Counted from the stretch's first letter, positions 33,476-44,159 are shown. The stretch is DNA of 64,000 nucleotides from Chinchilla lanigera (GCF_000276665.1 NW_004955481.1:1438507-1502506), one strand, 5' to 3'. Notes: generated by a model not told the origin, from the letters alone. A program made the numbers and translations.

Positions 33476-33899
33476 AAGGCTAGTAGGAGCTCAGTCTCAA
33501 CAGTGACTTTCCACTAGACAAGGGTGGCCCAAGGCTTCTGCTGCCACCCAAAGTAGAACTCTGGTACAGAGTTCTGGCTGCCACTGCTGTTTCTTCTTTT
33601 ACTTTGCTTTCCAGGGTAGTGTGTGAGACTAAGCTCAGGCCTCTGCAGACAGAAACTTCTCCCTTTCAACAACCAAGGGAGATGTATTGTGGACTGTGAC
33701 CTCCTTTTGGGCACCAGGCAGTATAAACCACTTCCAACTTCTGATCCATTCTCACACACTTGATATGGTGTGTTTCAGTCTTGGCCCAGACTCCCTAATA
33801 AATGGGGACCAAGTTCAGGGGCTACAGGAAACTGTTCTCTTTGGTGGGAGGAGATGTGCAGGGAGTTCTATCCTGATCTGCATTTATGAGAAACTGAAA

Positions 33900-33909
33900 A
33901 ATAAATAAA
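33900..33909 (+). terminator. MIR22HG: overlapping AATAAA signals, possible MIR22HG 3' end
   Basis: Two overlapping AATAAA hexamers at 33900-33905 and 33904-33909. Confidence 0.4.
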
Positions 33910-35010
33910 TAATGAAAGTAGATCGTTGCACCCAGCCTTCCTGCCACCTGAGCTGAGGGGTAGGATGTGTGTGGGCTGTGGGAGAGGGAGGTGGGTAGAT
34001 GGAGTCCACTCATCAGTTGCAACAAAGATTGCTCTGTGCTTGGGCATTGCCTCCGTCCTTTCTTCCCCTCATCACTTCACTGGCCACAGTGTGTGTCTCC
34101 AGCGCTGAGTATGTGGCTCTGCCATCTTCACCCTTCATGGAGCACAGATGAGGAAGGCCGCCTGGCAGCACAGAGGCAGGCAGAAGACTAGTAAAGGGCC
34201 AGGCTTGGAAGCACAAGACCCTCTCTGGGCTTGCAGCAGAGGGGCCGATAAAGGCCTGCAGCACCCCAGGAGGAGGGAGAACAGCCAGCCCCCAGCAAGG
34301 CCAAGCTTCCAGTGATCTGCTTCACTCACCATTTCTCTCCAGTCCGGCCTCCCTTGGGCATGTGAGGTCAGAGTGAAGTGTCCAGCAGCTTTCACCCTCC
34401 TCTTCTTCCACCCCACCTGCTCTGTGATTTTTACATGAGCAGCCTCAAAGAGCACGAGTTAAATGGGAAAGGGCATGCCCAGGAAATTCGTTTTAAAAAA
34501 TTCAGATGGATAAAACTGTTAAGCAAACCATATTCTTCATTAGTAATTAAAAGAAGGCAAATATCACTGATGTCTCCCATAGCAGCCTATAACAGAATAA
34601 GACTCAATGTTGACAAAAGAGCACTGCCGTACATTGCATATGGGAATATGAATTGGTACAGCCTTCCTGGATGTGTGTTCAGTAATAAGATTAAACACCC
34701 TAAAAGATTCCATGTCCTTTGACCTAGTAATTCTGTTTGGGAATTTATCCTAAAAAAGTAATTCAGAATTTGGTTGTAAAATGTTTATCCCAGGATTGCA
34801 ATAGAGAAAAATGGAAAACACCTGTTTGATTGGGAATTCATTCCTTTTCTGCTGTAATGAAAATTTGCAATAGGGGATTGCTTAAGTAAATTATTGTATA
34901 GCTATCCAGATGGTGGAGTACTGCACAGCCATAGAGAATGCTGGAAAGAAAATTGCTCTTTGAATATTAAAAAGGTTATAAAAATAGTTTGTATTATGTG
35001 ATCTAGTTTC

Positions 35011-35011
<1 letters not shown>

Positions 35012-35053
<42 letters not shown>
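35012..35053. repeat. (TG)n microsatellite
   Basis: About 21 perfect TG units inside the L1. GTGATCTAGTTT occurs on both sides (34998-35009 and 35051-35062). Confidence 0.95.
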
Positions 35054-35054
<1 letters not shown>

Positions 35055-35082
35055 TCTAGTTTTTAAACAAAATTTACTTTCA

Positions 35083-35162
35083 GGGCCGGGCATATAGCTC
35101 AGCAGCACAGCGCCTCCCTGGCATGTGCAAGGACCTGAGTTCAATTCCTGGTACCAAAAAAA
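35083..35162 (+). mobile_element. ID-family SINE
   Basis: GGGCCGGGCATATAGCTCAG start, CCTGAGTTCAATTCCTGG B-box region, short A tail. Confidence 0.9.
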
Positions 35163-35209
35163 AGTACTTTAAAAATATGACTGTGTACTTGTATATACAG
35201 AATAGATTT

Positions 35210-35292
35210 CTTTTTCATACCAGGACTCAAACTCAGGACCTTGTGCTTGCCAGGCAGGTACTGTGCCACTGAGCTACATCCTGGGCCCCCAG
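35210..35292 (-). mobile_element. ID-family SINE (antisense)
   Basis: CATACCAGGACTCAAACTC to GCCACTGAGCTACATCC, facing the copy at 35083 about 50 bases away. The inverted pair could form a hairpin in RNA. Confidence 0.88.
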
Positions 35293-35555
35293 AATAGATT
35301 TTAAAACAAACTGAAAATGTACTAAAAATATCATTATGGTTACCTTTGGATGGTGAAATTAGCCAATTGTAGTTTCCCTGTAATTTCCAAATTTTCCACA
35401 TTGATTGTATATTGGTCACATATAATAAATAAAATGTTAAAGATCAGTGTGTTTTTTTAATCCTTTGGGTAAGTGGGTACAGAAGGAAGGATGCACTTAG
35501 CCCTTGGTGAGAATGTTTGGTTGGAATGCTAACCAGAACTTCATGTCCTTGGTGT

Positions 35556-35638
35556 GGTTTGATTTGGTGCTCTAGATCAAACACAGTGTCTCACTCATGC
35601 TAAGCAAGTGCTCTAGCATTGTGCTATATCCCAACCCT
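35556..35638 (-). mobile_element. diverged ID-like SINE (antisense)
   Basis: GGTGCTCTAGATCAAACAC and CTAGCATTGTGCTATATCCC. Confidence 0.65.
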
Positions 35639-35659
35639 ATGAATGTCATATTTTTTGTT

Positions 35660-36016
35660 CTCTTCTTTTAAAACCAATGTATTTATTGTGATAATCCTTG
35701 AAATTCTCAAGATGAACTGGATGTTGCAACAGCTGCTCTCTTGGGTCTAGGTGTCGTTCCTTCCCAGAACCCATGCCTGAGCCTGCAATGCACAATTTTT
35801 AGGTGCTTCATTCACCCAGTCCTAGTGGTAGTTTGTCCTTTAGCCTTGGCACTCCAGTTATACTTTACCTCGTGCTTGGTGGGGTGGCCACATTTGCTGT
35901 AGGTAGACTCCTGAAGGTTGTAGGCCTTTGAGTCACAGGAGTGTCATTGTGTATTGCTTAATACAGTATTTCCCAAACTGATACTCCCTTCACCATCGTG
36001 CTTCTGCTGCCAAGGC
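35660..36016 (-). pseudogene. RPL37: RPL37 processed pseudogene
   Basis: On the minus strand, ATG at 35996-35994 to a TGA at 35709-35707 follows ribosomal protein L37 without introns. Recognisable pieces include [37 protein letters not shown] and [12 protein letters not shown]. An in-frame stop follows TTTRTG, another breaks the N-terminal part, and one of the zinc-ligand cysteines in the first CxxC is lost. A short 3' UTR with AATAAA near 35684 follows, so it is a dead retrocopy. The functional gene lies elsewhere. Confidence 0.92.
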
Positions 36017-36508
36017 TAAAGAGCTAAGAACTTCATTAGGAGTAGCCAGAATCCATCTTCCATATACAGAAGGCAACTCTTAGGTTTGCTGGTTGTCAGC
36101 CAAGTAGAGAGTTGTGGAGTGGAATAAGGAGGGAAAAGAGTAAAAACCTGTCCTCCTTCAGAAGAATGAGGGATTGGGGAGGATTTTTCCCTCCAAGGCT
36201 GAAGAATCCTAGAATCCCAATAGTCTGGCTGCTGAAAACACCACATGTCTTTGTTTTCTCTTCTGACTGTGCCCCAAACTTGAGGTGAACCTGTGTTACT
36301 TCTTGCCTTCATGTTGGAGGAGGTAGTTGACCCACCCAACAAGTGCAAAGCCCTGAGGGAGGGAGCACTTTTCAAGACTAGGGGTAAGTGGCTTCTCTTT
36401 CTCCTCCCCTTCCTATTAAGGATCAGCTGGTGGGGGGTGGGGGTGGGAGAAGGATGTCTCCTGGGTGTTGCTTCTCCAAAATGGGTGCTGCTGTTTTTGG
36501 TTGTCTTG

Positions 36509-36693
36509 TTTTGTTTTGTTTTGTTTTGTTTTGTTTTGTTTTGTTTTTGTCTTCGTGAGACAGGGTCTCCCTGTGCAGTTCAGACTGGGTTTGAGCTCAC
36601 TTAGTAGCCCAGGCTGGTCTTGAACTTGCAATAATCCTCCTGCCTCAGTCTCCTGAGTGCCGGGATTAAGGTGTGCACCACCATGCCCGGTTG
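36509..36693 (-). mobile_element. B1 SINE (antisense) with TTTTG-repeat tail
   Basis: Eight TTTTG units at about 36508-36547 precede GAGACAGGGTCTCCCTGTGC and a full antisense B1 body ending CACCATGCCCGG. Confidence 0.92.
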
Positions 36694-37129
36694 CTGTTCC
36701 TTTTTGAAGGGGTTACGTATGGGAACAGCAGGACTCCTGGACTTACAGGCTTGGTGGGATGTGTCAATGGCTTAGAAACCCAGGAAGGCAGAAGGGTGTC
36801 TCCAAAGGTGAGGCGCCCTTACAACTGACAGCGAGTGAAAGGCAAGGCACTGCAGTGACTGGGCTCAGGCCAGTGGGGTGAGTTGCTCTAGCTTCTACCT
36901 CCAGGGAGGCGAGGGCGAGTGGGGAGAGATAAGCAATAGGTGAGAGATGAAGCAGGGGAAAGAAGGTGAAAGTTAGTGGGGCGGGGCCCCAGATGAATCA
37001 GGTGAGATTGGCGACCATCTCCGGAATTCCGACGGATTTGGGACACATGGCATTGGGGAAAAATCCCCACTGACAACCCTGGCTTGCACGGCTTGGTGGT
37101 GCCCAGGAACCCCCAAAAGCTAACCCCAA

Positions 37130-37403
37130 CTGGGGCGGGATGCGATCGGTTGTCGTGGCTCCATGGGCGGTGGCCCCGTGGCTGCTCCAATCGCTGCCCA
37201 GATGAGGGATGGGGGCGTGGACAGGCCCGGAGAAGATATAGCAGATTCTTCGGGTTGGGCGGGTTGGGCGGGTTGGGTGAGAGAGTCTAAGGGTCCAGCC
37301 CCGCCCGCAAAGCCGATCTCCGACCCCGCAAGCAAGCGCGGGGTATCCGCTCAGGGCTCAGAGCCAGAAGAGACGGATCAGGACCCAGCCGGCTCATCAC
37401 GCC
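37130..37403 (+). promoter_or_regulatory. TLCD2: TLCD2 GC-rich promoter and 5' UTR
   Basis: CpG-rich DNA immediately before the TLCD2 start codon, with GGGCGG words and the G-run triplet repeat at 37252-37278. No TATA box is seen at a useful place. Transcription start is not determined. Confidence 0.55.
37252..37278 (+). repeat. three 9-bp GGGTTGGG(C/T) units, potential G-quadruplex
   Basis: Three tandem GGGTTGGGC-type units give six GGG runs separated by one or two bases on the TLCD2 coding strand, about 125 bases before the ATG. Confidence 0.95.
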
Positions 37404-39395
37404 ATGGCTCCCACGGAGCTCCTGGCGACCGGCGCTTCCTTCGCCGCGTTCCGGGGTCTGCACTGGGGGCTGAAGCTGCTGCCCGCGCCGGGATCCACCG
37501 CCCAGGACCGCTGGAAGTGGCGGAACAGATGTGTCTCCCTGCTGCACAGCCTGCTCACCGGGGCCGGCTCGCTGCTGGGGTGCGGAGCTGGCGGGTGGGA
37601 GAGGCATGGGCGTGAGGATGAGGGGGTTGGAGGGCTGAGGTTAGAAGACCCAGCCCTGAGACTGGCGTGCGGTGGGACTGGGAGGGAAGGCATACACGCC
37701 GCAGAGTGGGTCAGGGGTATGCAGAGACTGACCCTGACTCCCTTATCTTCCCCAGGCTGTCGCTGTACCCTCAGATGGCCTCAGACCCAGTGCATGGCCA
37801 CCCATTTTGGGCCCTGGTCCTGGTGGCAGTGTCTGTGGGTAAGTCGCAGGGAAGGCTAGGTCAGTGAGGGCAACTTTAGATCCAGAATTCCAGGACCCTT
37901 TCCCCACTTCCACGGGGATTGAATGTTTCTGGCATTTTCCTGAGACAACCTAAAGACCTGGGGAAACAAGGCTGAAGCTCCTCTCTTGGCTCTGCGCCAC
38001 TTCTGGGGAGGCCTAACACCCCTTCCCTGTGTCCACAGGGTATTTCCTGGCGGATGGAACTGATCTGCTGTGGAACCAAACCTTGGGCCAGACGTGGGAG
38101 CTTCTCTGTCATCATCTGGCGGTGAGATTCTGAAAAGGAAAGCCAGGAAATGGAGGCTTGCCCAACCTGGAGTCCCCAGCCTCTTTTCAGTTTCCTGTTC
38201 ATTTGTTTGAGATAGGGTCTCACTGTGTAATTTAGGCTGGCTTTGAACTCACTACATAGCCCAGGCTGGCCTTGAACTCATAGCAGTCCTCCTGCCTCAG
38301 CTTCCTGAGTGCTGGGATTACAGGCATGTGCCATCATGCCAGCTCTTCAGTTTTCTGTCCTCTGACTTGCCACAGATTCTCTGACTCTTGGCTCCTGATC
38401 CTCCCAATCTTAGGCTGAGTGAGGGGGAGGGATTGACTGCTGGCCTCACCTGGGAGTCTTGGCTCCCCTACAAGTGTTCAGCTGATCACAGGAACATTGA
38501 CTATGGAGCTTTTCCAGGAAGGAGGAGCCCTGGTACAGGATGTGGGGATGGAGCACAAAACCCAGGAACGGAAGCTGGGAGGCACTGTACAGATGTATAG
38601 CCCCAGTGCTGCCAGAAAAAAATGCAAAGCAAAGAAGCCCAGAGTTGAGACCCCTGGGCCAAGATAGCAATTAAGTTGATCATGGTCACACAGGCCTGTA
38701 ATTCCAGCACTTGAGGCAGGAAAATTCAGAGTTCCAGGCCAGCGGGGACTGCATAGAGATTCAAGGCCAGCCTGGATTATATAGCGAGGTCCTGTCTCAA
38801 ACCAAACAAAAGAAAAAGTTAACATAAAGTTCAAGTTTTGGAGGTGGCCCTACAAAATTCTTAGGAACCCCTTGAATAAGGACTGAGAAATTGGTACGTG
38901 GTAGGTACCAGTCAGGGAAGGTCTTCTGACTTTGAGCCCTGTCCCTAGGTGGTGTGCTGCTTCGGTTTTGTTGTTCTGTCTGGCCACTATGTGGGCTTCT
39001 CTGTGGTGTCTCTGCTGGTAGAAGTGAACTCCATCTGCTTGCACCTGCGGATTCTGCTGCTGACTTCTCACCAGGCCCCCTCCGTGGCCTTCAGTGTGAC
39101 CAGTTTGGCCAGCCTGGGCACTCTGGTCCTCTTCCGTCTGATACCACTGGGATGGATGAGTCTGTGGATACTTCGACAGCACCGCCAGATGCCCCCTGCT
39201 CTGATCATTCTCGGTGGGTCTGGGCTGTTCATTGTGAGTGCCATTTCCATCAAAATAGGTCTCCAGATTCTGATCAGTGATGTTCTTCAGCCCCGGCCCC
39301 ACCCATCCATGAGACACAAGGAGACCGGGGGGACCAGGACATGCTGTGATGAGCCTACTGCCGGGGATGGTTCCACTCTGAACTTGAAACACTAG
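37404..39395 (+). CDS. TLCD2: TLC domain-containing protein 2, four exons
   Basis: Multi-pass membrane protein of the TRAM/LAG1/CLN8 family; TLCD1/TLCD2 and the worm homologue FLD-1 limit membrane phospholipid polyunsaturation (family knowledge). Exons: 37404-37579, 37756-37838, 38039-38121, 38949-39395. They join in phase to 262 residues (human 264). The start MAPTELLATGASFAAFRG agrees with the family. The TLC region runs from about residue 40 to 230 and contains RNRCVSLLHSLLTG, GYFLADGTDLLWNQ, HHLAVVCCFGFVV and LSGHYVGFSVVSLLVEVNS, with several hydrophobic helices. The tail is short and basic. All splice sites are GT-AG. It lies head-to-tail after MIR22HG, the same order as in human. Confidence 0.96.
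38201..38344 (-). mobile_element. B1 SINE (antisense) in TLCD2 intron 3
   Basis: GAGATAGGGTCTCACTGTG through GCATGTGCCATCATGCC. Confidence 0.9.
38681..38818 (+). mobile_element. B1 SINE (shortened) in TLCD2 intron 3
   Basis: ACACAGGCCTGTAATTCCAG to CTGTCTCAAACC with an A-rich tail. Confidence 0.78.
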
Positions 39396-39680
39396 AGAGA
39401 AGCGGCAGACTCGTCTTCTGCCAGCTCTGTGGAGGGGGACTAGAAGATGGTGGGCTTCACTGTCCAGTCTCTCGCGGGGTGAATGGCTGGACTGGATTAT
39501 CAGTATCTCAGGTCCTCTCCTCCTACCCTCTTCTTTTTTTTCCTACCCTCTTCTTAGGAGCTAAGAAGACATGCTGACGCGGGTGGCTGGGTGGGAACCT
39601 AGATTACTGTTCACTAAAATCTATCATCGTATGACCACTCTTTCCAGAAAGAGAACTCAAGAGGTACAGCCAGAGTTCTC

Positions 39681-39686
39681 AATAAA
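39681..39686 (+). terminator. TLCD2: TLCD2 polyadenylation signal
   Basis: AATAAA 286 bases after the stop codon. Confidence 0.75.
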
Positions 39687-39870
39687 GAGTAGCAGGAAGT
39701 GTGGAGCTGGAAGAAACTGCCAGTGACAACAGAAACCCCTTGCTCCCGCACAGGGACAGATGAAAATCAGAGAGACCTGGCATGGAGGGGACAGGGCCAG
39801 AGGGGAAGGGAGACCTCACTTATGACCAAATTTTGGCAGTGGAGAGGAGGGCACAAGAGATATGATCTGG

Positions 39871-40053
39871 CCAGGCATAGTGGTGCACATCCCAGTGGTG
39901 CTGTAATCCCAGCAATCAGGAGGCTGAGGCAGGAGAGTGTTCATGAGTCTGAGGTCAGCCTGGGCTGCATAAATGAGTTCAAGGCCAGCCTGCACTACAT
40001 AGTGAGATCCTGTCTCAAAAACAAAAACAATAAATAAATAAATAAAAAGAGAT
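39871..40053 (+). mobile_element. B1 SINE
   Basis: GGCCAGGCATAGTGGTGCAC start, full B1 body and a tail of AAATAAATAAATAAA. Confidence 0.88.
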
Positions 40054-40674
40054 ATGATCTGTTACCAGTAGAGATAGGCATACCGGTTGCCAAGTGACAG
40101 AAGAACACCGGTGGTTGCAATTACTGCTGATTTTTCTGGTTCCCAAAGCTGCACTACAGATACTGAGTTTGTATTTAATATTAGTCTTACTGTATCCAGC
40201 CTTTTAAATTTTTTTAATACCTTGTGACCTTTCCAAAGAAAATGTAGATTTTTAGATGAATGGTCATGGGGCTAGGTCTATCTTCTTAAAAACAGTATTG
40301 AAGGCATAGAAAGGACTCCAGCGCCCAATCTACGTCCCCAGTGTAGGGCTTTCTCAGCCTCAGATTTTATGGAAGAATGAGGGAGGGGTACAGCAGGGGA
40401 GAGGAAGCTCCCCTTAGGCTGCCAAGGGGTAAAGGAACAGGTGACCCTATTCTGAGACTCATTCAAACCTTTCCTCCCTCTGCTGTTTCTGCTGCATTTT
40501 TTTTTTATTGCACAAGACCTTCTCTTCTCAGTCAGAATATCCAGGTTGCAGAAAGTGTAAAGCAGTTAAGGTTGCTTTTCTCCTAAACAATGGACAAAAA
40601 GAGATAACCCTTAATCTTCCATGGAAAAGATAGATACATGCTCCAAAGCACGAGACAGGAAGCTTTTTAAAAAT
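40054..40674. other. intergenic DNA, nothing recognised
   Basis: Unique-looking sequence with no gene or repeat I can name. Confidence 0.5.
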
Positions 40675-41585
40675 ACTGCTGAGAAACTGAGGGAGAGGAA
40701 GACAAAGAGGGTGACAGAAACAGATCTACCAAGATTGAGGGTTGGATAGAAAGAGAGAAGAATTAACCGCATAGGGGAGACCGAGGCAAAGAGAGGTTGA
40801 GGACCAGCAGGAAAAGCATTGGCAGAAATCCTGAAAATGACTGTTTCAGATGCTGAGAGGAACCTACGTCATAGAACTGGTAAAATGTTCATAAACAAAG
40901 GGGACAAGAAAAGTAGGAATAAAGGCTGACAGGAAGGAGCCCCAAGGGTGGGAGGTGCAGCTAGTCCAGAGAGTGAAAGAGAGAGGGCCAAGGAGGAGCA
41001 AGCCGGCTCAGGAGAGGCTGCGGGGACAGTGGCAGACCCACAGGTTAGCTGGCTGGGAGCAGAGAGGTGGGAAACAGCGGAGGGGGACGGAGCAGAGCAG
41101 CTGTAAGGCCGAGGGCAGAGAGGAGCGAGCCAACGGTGGAAGATTCACTGAGAGGAGGCGGATGTGTTGACTTGGAGACAGCAGAAAGACAAGCAGGGGC
41201 AGTGCCAGACACAAAGACAGAGGTATGGATAGTGTCTGTGAAGAAGGACCAAGAACTTGGCCATTAGGGGAATATGGTTGTGGGTCACCCAGTAGAATGC
41301 ACACAGGAAGGGTAAGATTGGCCACTTGGGGTGGGCAGGACATAAATGGACAGACACTAACAGTAACTGATCAGCAGAAACCGGAAGAAAGATGACGACC
41401 AGCGTCGGAGACACACAGTGAGAACGAAGAGGAAGCGAAGGGATGGTGAGGAGAATCACAGAGAGAAGGGAGGAGGGGCGGGACAATTAAATGGATATCC
41501 GAAAGAAAGAACAAAGGAAAAGAGGAACACAGAGATGAAGAGAGAGGGGAAGGAAGAAATAACACGTGAAAAAAATGAGAAAACC
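40675..41585. other. purine-biased intergenic stretch
   Basis: About 0.9 kb in which the plus strand is strongly enriched in A and G (repeated GAGAGG/GACAGAG words). No gene is recognised. It contains the first copy of the diverged repeat pair (41227-41350). It could be an eroded LTR or other transposon. Confidence 0.55.
41227..41350 (+). repeat. unassigned diverged repeat, copy A
   Basis: Aligns along its length with 42739-42855; shared blocks include GAACTTGGCC, GTGGGTC, AGGAAGGGTA and AAATGGA. I cannot name the family. Confidence 0.75.
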
Positions 41586-41587
41586 AA

Positions 41588-41715
41588 GAATGATGGTGCA
41601 TGCTTGTCATCCCAGCGATCTGCGGGGCTCAGGCGGGAGGATCACAAGTTCCAGCCCAGCATGGACAATTCAGCAACTTAGGAAGAACCTGTCTCAAAAT
41701 AAAAATACAAAAAAG
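41588..41715 (+). mobile_element. diverged B1 SINE
   Basis: AATGATGGTGCATGCTTGTC, GGCGGGAGGATCACAAG and CTGTCTCAAAATAAAAATAC. Confidence 0.78.
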
Positions 41716-41789
41716 GGCTAGTGTTTCTCATTACAAAGGCCCTAGATGTTCAGTCAGAGAGACAGACAGACAGAGAGAGAGGTATATGC

Positions 41790-41890
41790 TAGGCCCAGTG
41801 GTTCCTGCCTGTAATCCCAGGTACTTGGGAGGTTTAGACAGGAGGATAAGGAGTTCAAGACCAGCCTGCGTAATACGGTGAGACTGCCAA
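41790..41890 (+). mobile_element. diverged B1 SINE
   Basis: GCCTGTAATCCCAGGTACTT and GTTCAAGACCAGCCTGCG, preceded by a GACA/GAGA simple tract. Confidence 0.75.
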
Positions 41891-42099
41891 GAAAGAAAGA
41901 ATTGGGGGGACCTGAGGGGGGGTTATGTGAGTTCACCTCTGACCCATAGAAACTGAGATGCAAAGGGGGAAAATAACAGAGACCAAGGAGAAACTGTCAC
42001 AGTAGATAAACACAGGCCGAAAACAAGAGCATAGGGTTTAAATGTCATAAGACTAAAACTTGAGAGGCAAGGGCATAGGAACTAGAGAAGCAAAGTAGA

Positions 42100-42545
42100 T
42101 TTTCTTTTTTTTGAAACTGGATCTCACTGTTTCCCAAACTGGCTGGGAATTTCCAGACTCCACGGATCCTCCTGCCTCAGCCTTCTGAGTAGCTGGGAAC
42201 ACAGGTGCTTGCCAAGTAGAATTTTGTTAAGACAGTTTGTCCTTAATAGAAGTATCTTCAAAACTAATTTGCCATCTTTGTATGTATGTGTATGGTGATG
42301 GAGATTGAACGAGAGGTGCTGCATCACTGAGCCCTTTTTATTTTTAATTTTGCTAGTGTCAGGCCAGGGATATAGCTCAGTGGTATAGCACCTGCCTGGC
42401 AAGCACAGGGTCCTGAGTTCGAGTCCTGGTACAAAAAAATTTGCTAGTGTCTCACTAAATTGGCAAAGCTGGTCTCCAACTTGCTATCCTTTTGCCTCAT
42501 CCTCCTGAGTAGCTGAAATTACAAGTGGGCAGCACCATGCTCAGC
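42100..42545 (-). mobile_element. antisense B1-type SINEs flanking an ID insertion
   Basis: About 42100-42210 is one antisense B1. About 42280-42360 plus 42452-42545 form an antisense B1-ID dimer, split by the plus-strand ID copy at 42361-42439. Confidence 0.7.
42361..42439 (+). mobile_element. ID-family SINE with target-site duplication
   Basis: A 79-base ID (GGATATAGCTCAGTGG, GTCCTGAGTTCGAGTCC) flanked by TTTGCTAGTGTC at 42349-42360 and 42440-42451. Confidence 0.92.
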
Positions 42546-42738
42546 TTACTATTTTAACTGAATACCTTGATTGACAAAAATGTTGTCTGTTTTGAGTTTT
42601 CAAAGAAGTAGGGCAAACAACGTGTGAAGAACCTATTCCCTAAATATGGATTACGGTCAATATTAATTTATCCCAAGTCAAGTACTTTGGCACTGTTACA
42701 AATTTGTGGTCACGTGAGTGCCCCTCTTCGTAGTCCTT

Positions 42739-42855
42739 GATAGTATCTATGACGAACTTGGCCGCTGGGAAAATGTGGCTGTTTTTGTGGGTCCCCTAGT
42801 AAAATGCAACAGGAAGGGTAGATTAGCCACTGGGAGCGGGGAGGACACAAATGGA
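42739..42855 (+). repeat. unassigned diverged repeat, copy B
   Basis: Counterpart of 41227-41350 about 1.5 kb away, same orientation, with small gaps. The open frame over it shows no protein I recognise. Confidence 0.75.
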
Positions 42856-43037
42856 TTCCTGAAGAGTTTGGGGTCACACAAATTTCTGCCATTGTTCCTC
42901 AGTGAGAGTTCAGGAAGGCAGGACTAGATTGTGATTATAATTATATAAGCAGGAGTAAAATCATCTGGAGGATTGATCCGACATAAAGAGGGCATGACTC
43001 AAAGAATGGTCAATTGGGCCCTTCCACAGGGAGGCTC

Positions 43038-43135
43038 AAAGGCAGGGGATATAGCTCAGTGGCACAAGCGCCTGCCTGGCAAGCTTTAAGTCCTGAGTTC
43101 GATTCCTGGTACCAAAAAAAAAACCCAAATCTACT
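43038..43135 (+). mobile_element. ID-family SINE
   Basis: GATATAGCTCAGTGGCACAAG, CCTGAGTTCGATTCCTGG, A tail. CACAGGGAGGCT is repeated at 43026-43037 and 43136-43147. Confidence 0.9.
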
Positions 43136-43558
43136 CACAGGGAGGCTGGAAAATGTAGAGATTGGGCAGAGGGTATAGCAAAGGAACAGAGCACGTTGTT
43201 GGTATATGCAAGGCTCTGGGATTAACCTGAAGCAACACCAAACGAACAAAAAACTAGGTTGGCAGAAGCTATGTTTGGTACAAGTTCAGTCACCATGGCA
43301 GTATTCATCAGACCTTACATGGCCCGACAAAGTAGTCTGCAAGACTGACCCCATACCTGCCAAGCTACTTGCTGATGAATTCTTTACTTTCCAGCAGAGG
43401 GGAGGGGCTTGCCTAGACAGGGAACATTGATATTTTATGGTCTCAGAATGCAGTCCTTATTGTAAATTAATAAATGGCTATGCATTTAAGTAATTGCATC
43501 TGTCCCTTGTGAATGTGGTTGCTTTGAGTTACTTGTCCTGGTTCAAATGGTGTCTTGA

Positions 43559-43682
43559 TGGGCTGGGTGGTGCACACCTGTAGTCCCAGTACTCAGGAGG
43601 CTGAGGCAGGAAGATTGCCATGAGTTTGAGGCCAGCCCTGACTACACAGTGAGACCCTGTCTCAAAATAAGAATAACAAAAT
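43559..43682 (+). mobile_element. B1 SINE
   Basis: GGTGCACACCTGTAGTCCC to CCTGTCTCAAAATAAG. Confidence 0.87.
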
Positions 43683-43899
43683 CAAATGGCGTCCTGATAC
43701 GTTGGGCTGTGGAGGTTTTGCCGTGGGAAGGTTTCCTCTTAGCATTGACTCTTTGACCTACAAAGTTCTAAAGTGTTCTAAGATCCTCTACTATCAAAAA
43801 GCAAACCAAGAATTTGATTTCTGGTATGCTGCCTGCCCCCCGCCTGCAAGAAAAGCAAACCAAATATATTCAATAGCGTGGACTTTGAGCAAGAAAATT

Positions 43900-44060
43900 G
43901 ATTCAGGTTGAAGGGAGGGGAGGGGAATGGGAAAAAAGAAGCAGCAAGATATATCATGTACAGGTACGAATTCCATATGATGAATGTGATCACTATGTAT
44001 ATCTACAATGTATACATAAAATTAAAAATGCAAATAAAATTAAAATAGAATGTTTTTAAA
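43900..44060 (+). mobile_element. L1-type 3' end
   Basis: A G-rich tract (GGAGGGGAGGGGAATGGG), then ATATCATGTACAGGTACG, TATGATGAATGTGATCAC and an A-rich end. It is homologous to 49690-49890, which supports a LINE 3' UTR family. Confidence 0.62.
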
Positions 44061-44159
44061 AAGACAGTGGGTTCAGACAGTTTAGAATGATTTTCATGGG
44101 GTTGGAGGATCTTAACGGTAGAGTACGTGCTTAGTACCAGGGGAATGAAACCAAAAGAA

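Larger units (their letters stand above)
30430..33915 (+). ncRNA. MIR22HG: miR-22 host gene (predicted exons)
   Basis: Long noncoding host of miR-22, placed by the hairpin and by conserved order next to WDR81 and TLCD2. Exon 1 plausibly ends at 30534 (CACCAG|GTGGGTG). Exon 2 is about 32510-32674 (CCTTTTAG|GATCC to GGAAG|GTGACA) and contains the hairpin. A last exon may start near 33049 (TTTTCTTAG|ACTTAAG) and end near overlapping AATAAA signals at 33900-33909. No long conserved reading frame is present. Exon limits other than exon 2 are tentative; exon 1 start is unknown. Confidence 0.6.
34540..35450 (+). mobile_element. ancient L1M 3' fragment interrupted by SINEs and a TG repeat
   Basis: TGGGAATATGAATTGGTACA, CCTTTGACCTAGTAATTCTG, GGAATTTATCCTAAAAAAG and GGTGGAGTACTGCACAGCC are diagnostic of old L1 3' sequence. 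It resumes after the ID inserts with TTTCCAAATTTTCCACATTG and AATAAATAAAATG near 35430. Confidence 0.85.

Noticed and set aside
42718..42927. Protein from the frame over repeat copy B
   Set aside because: The homologous copy A does not keep the same frame, so it is not a coding signal.
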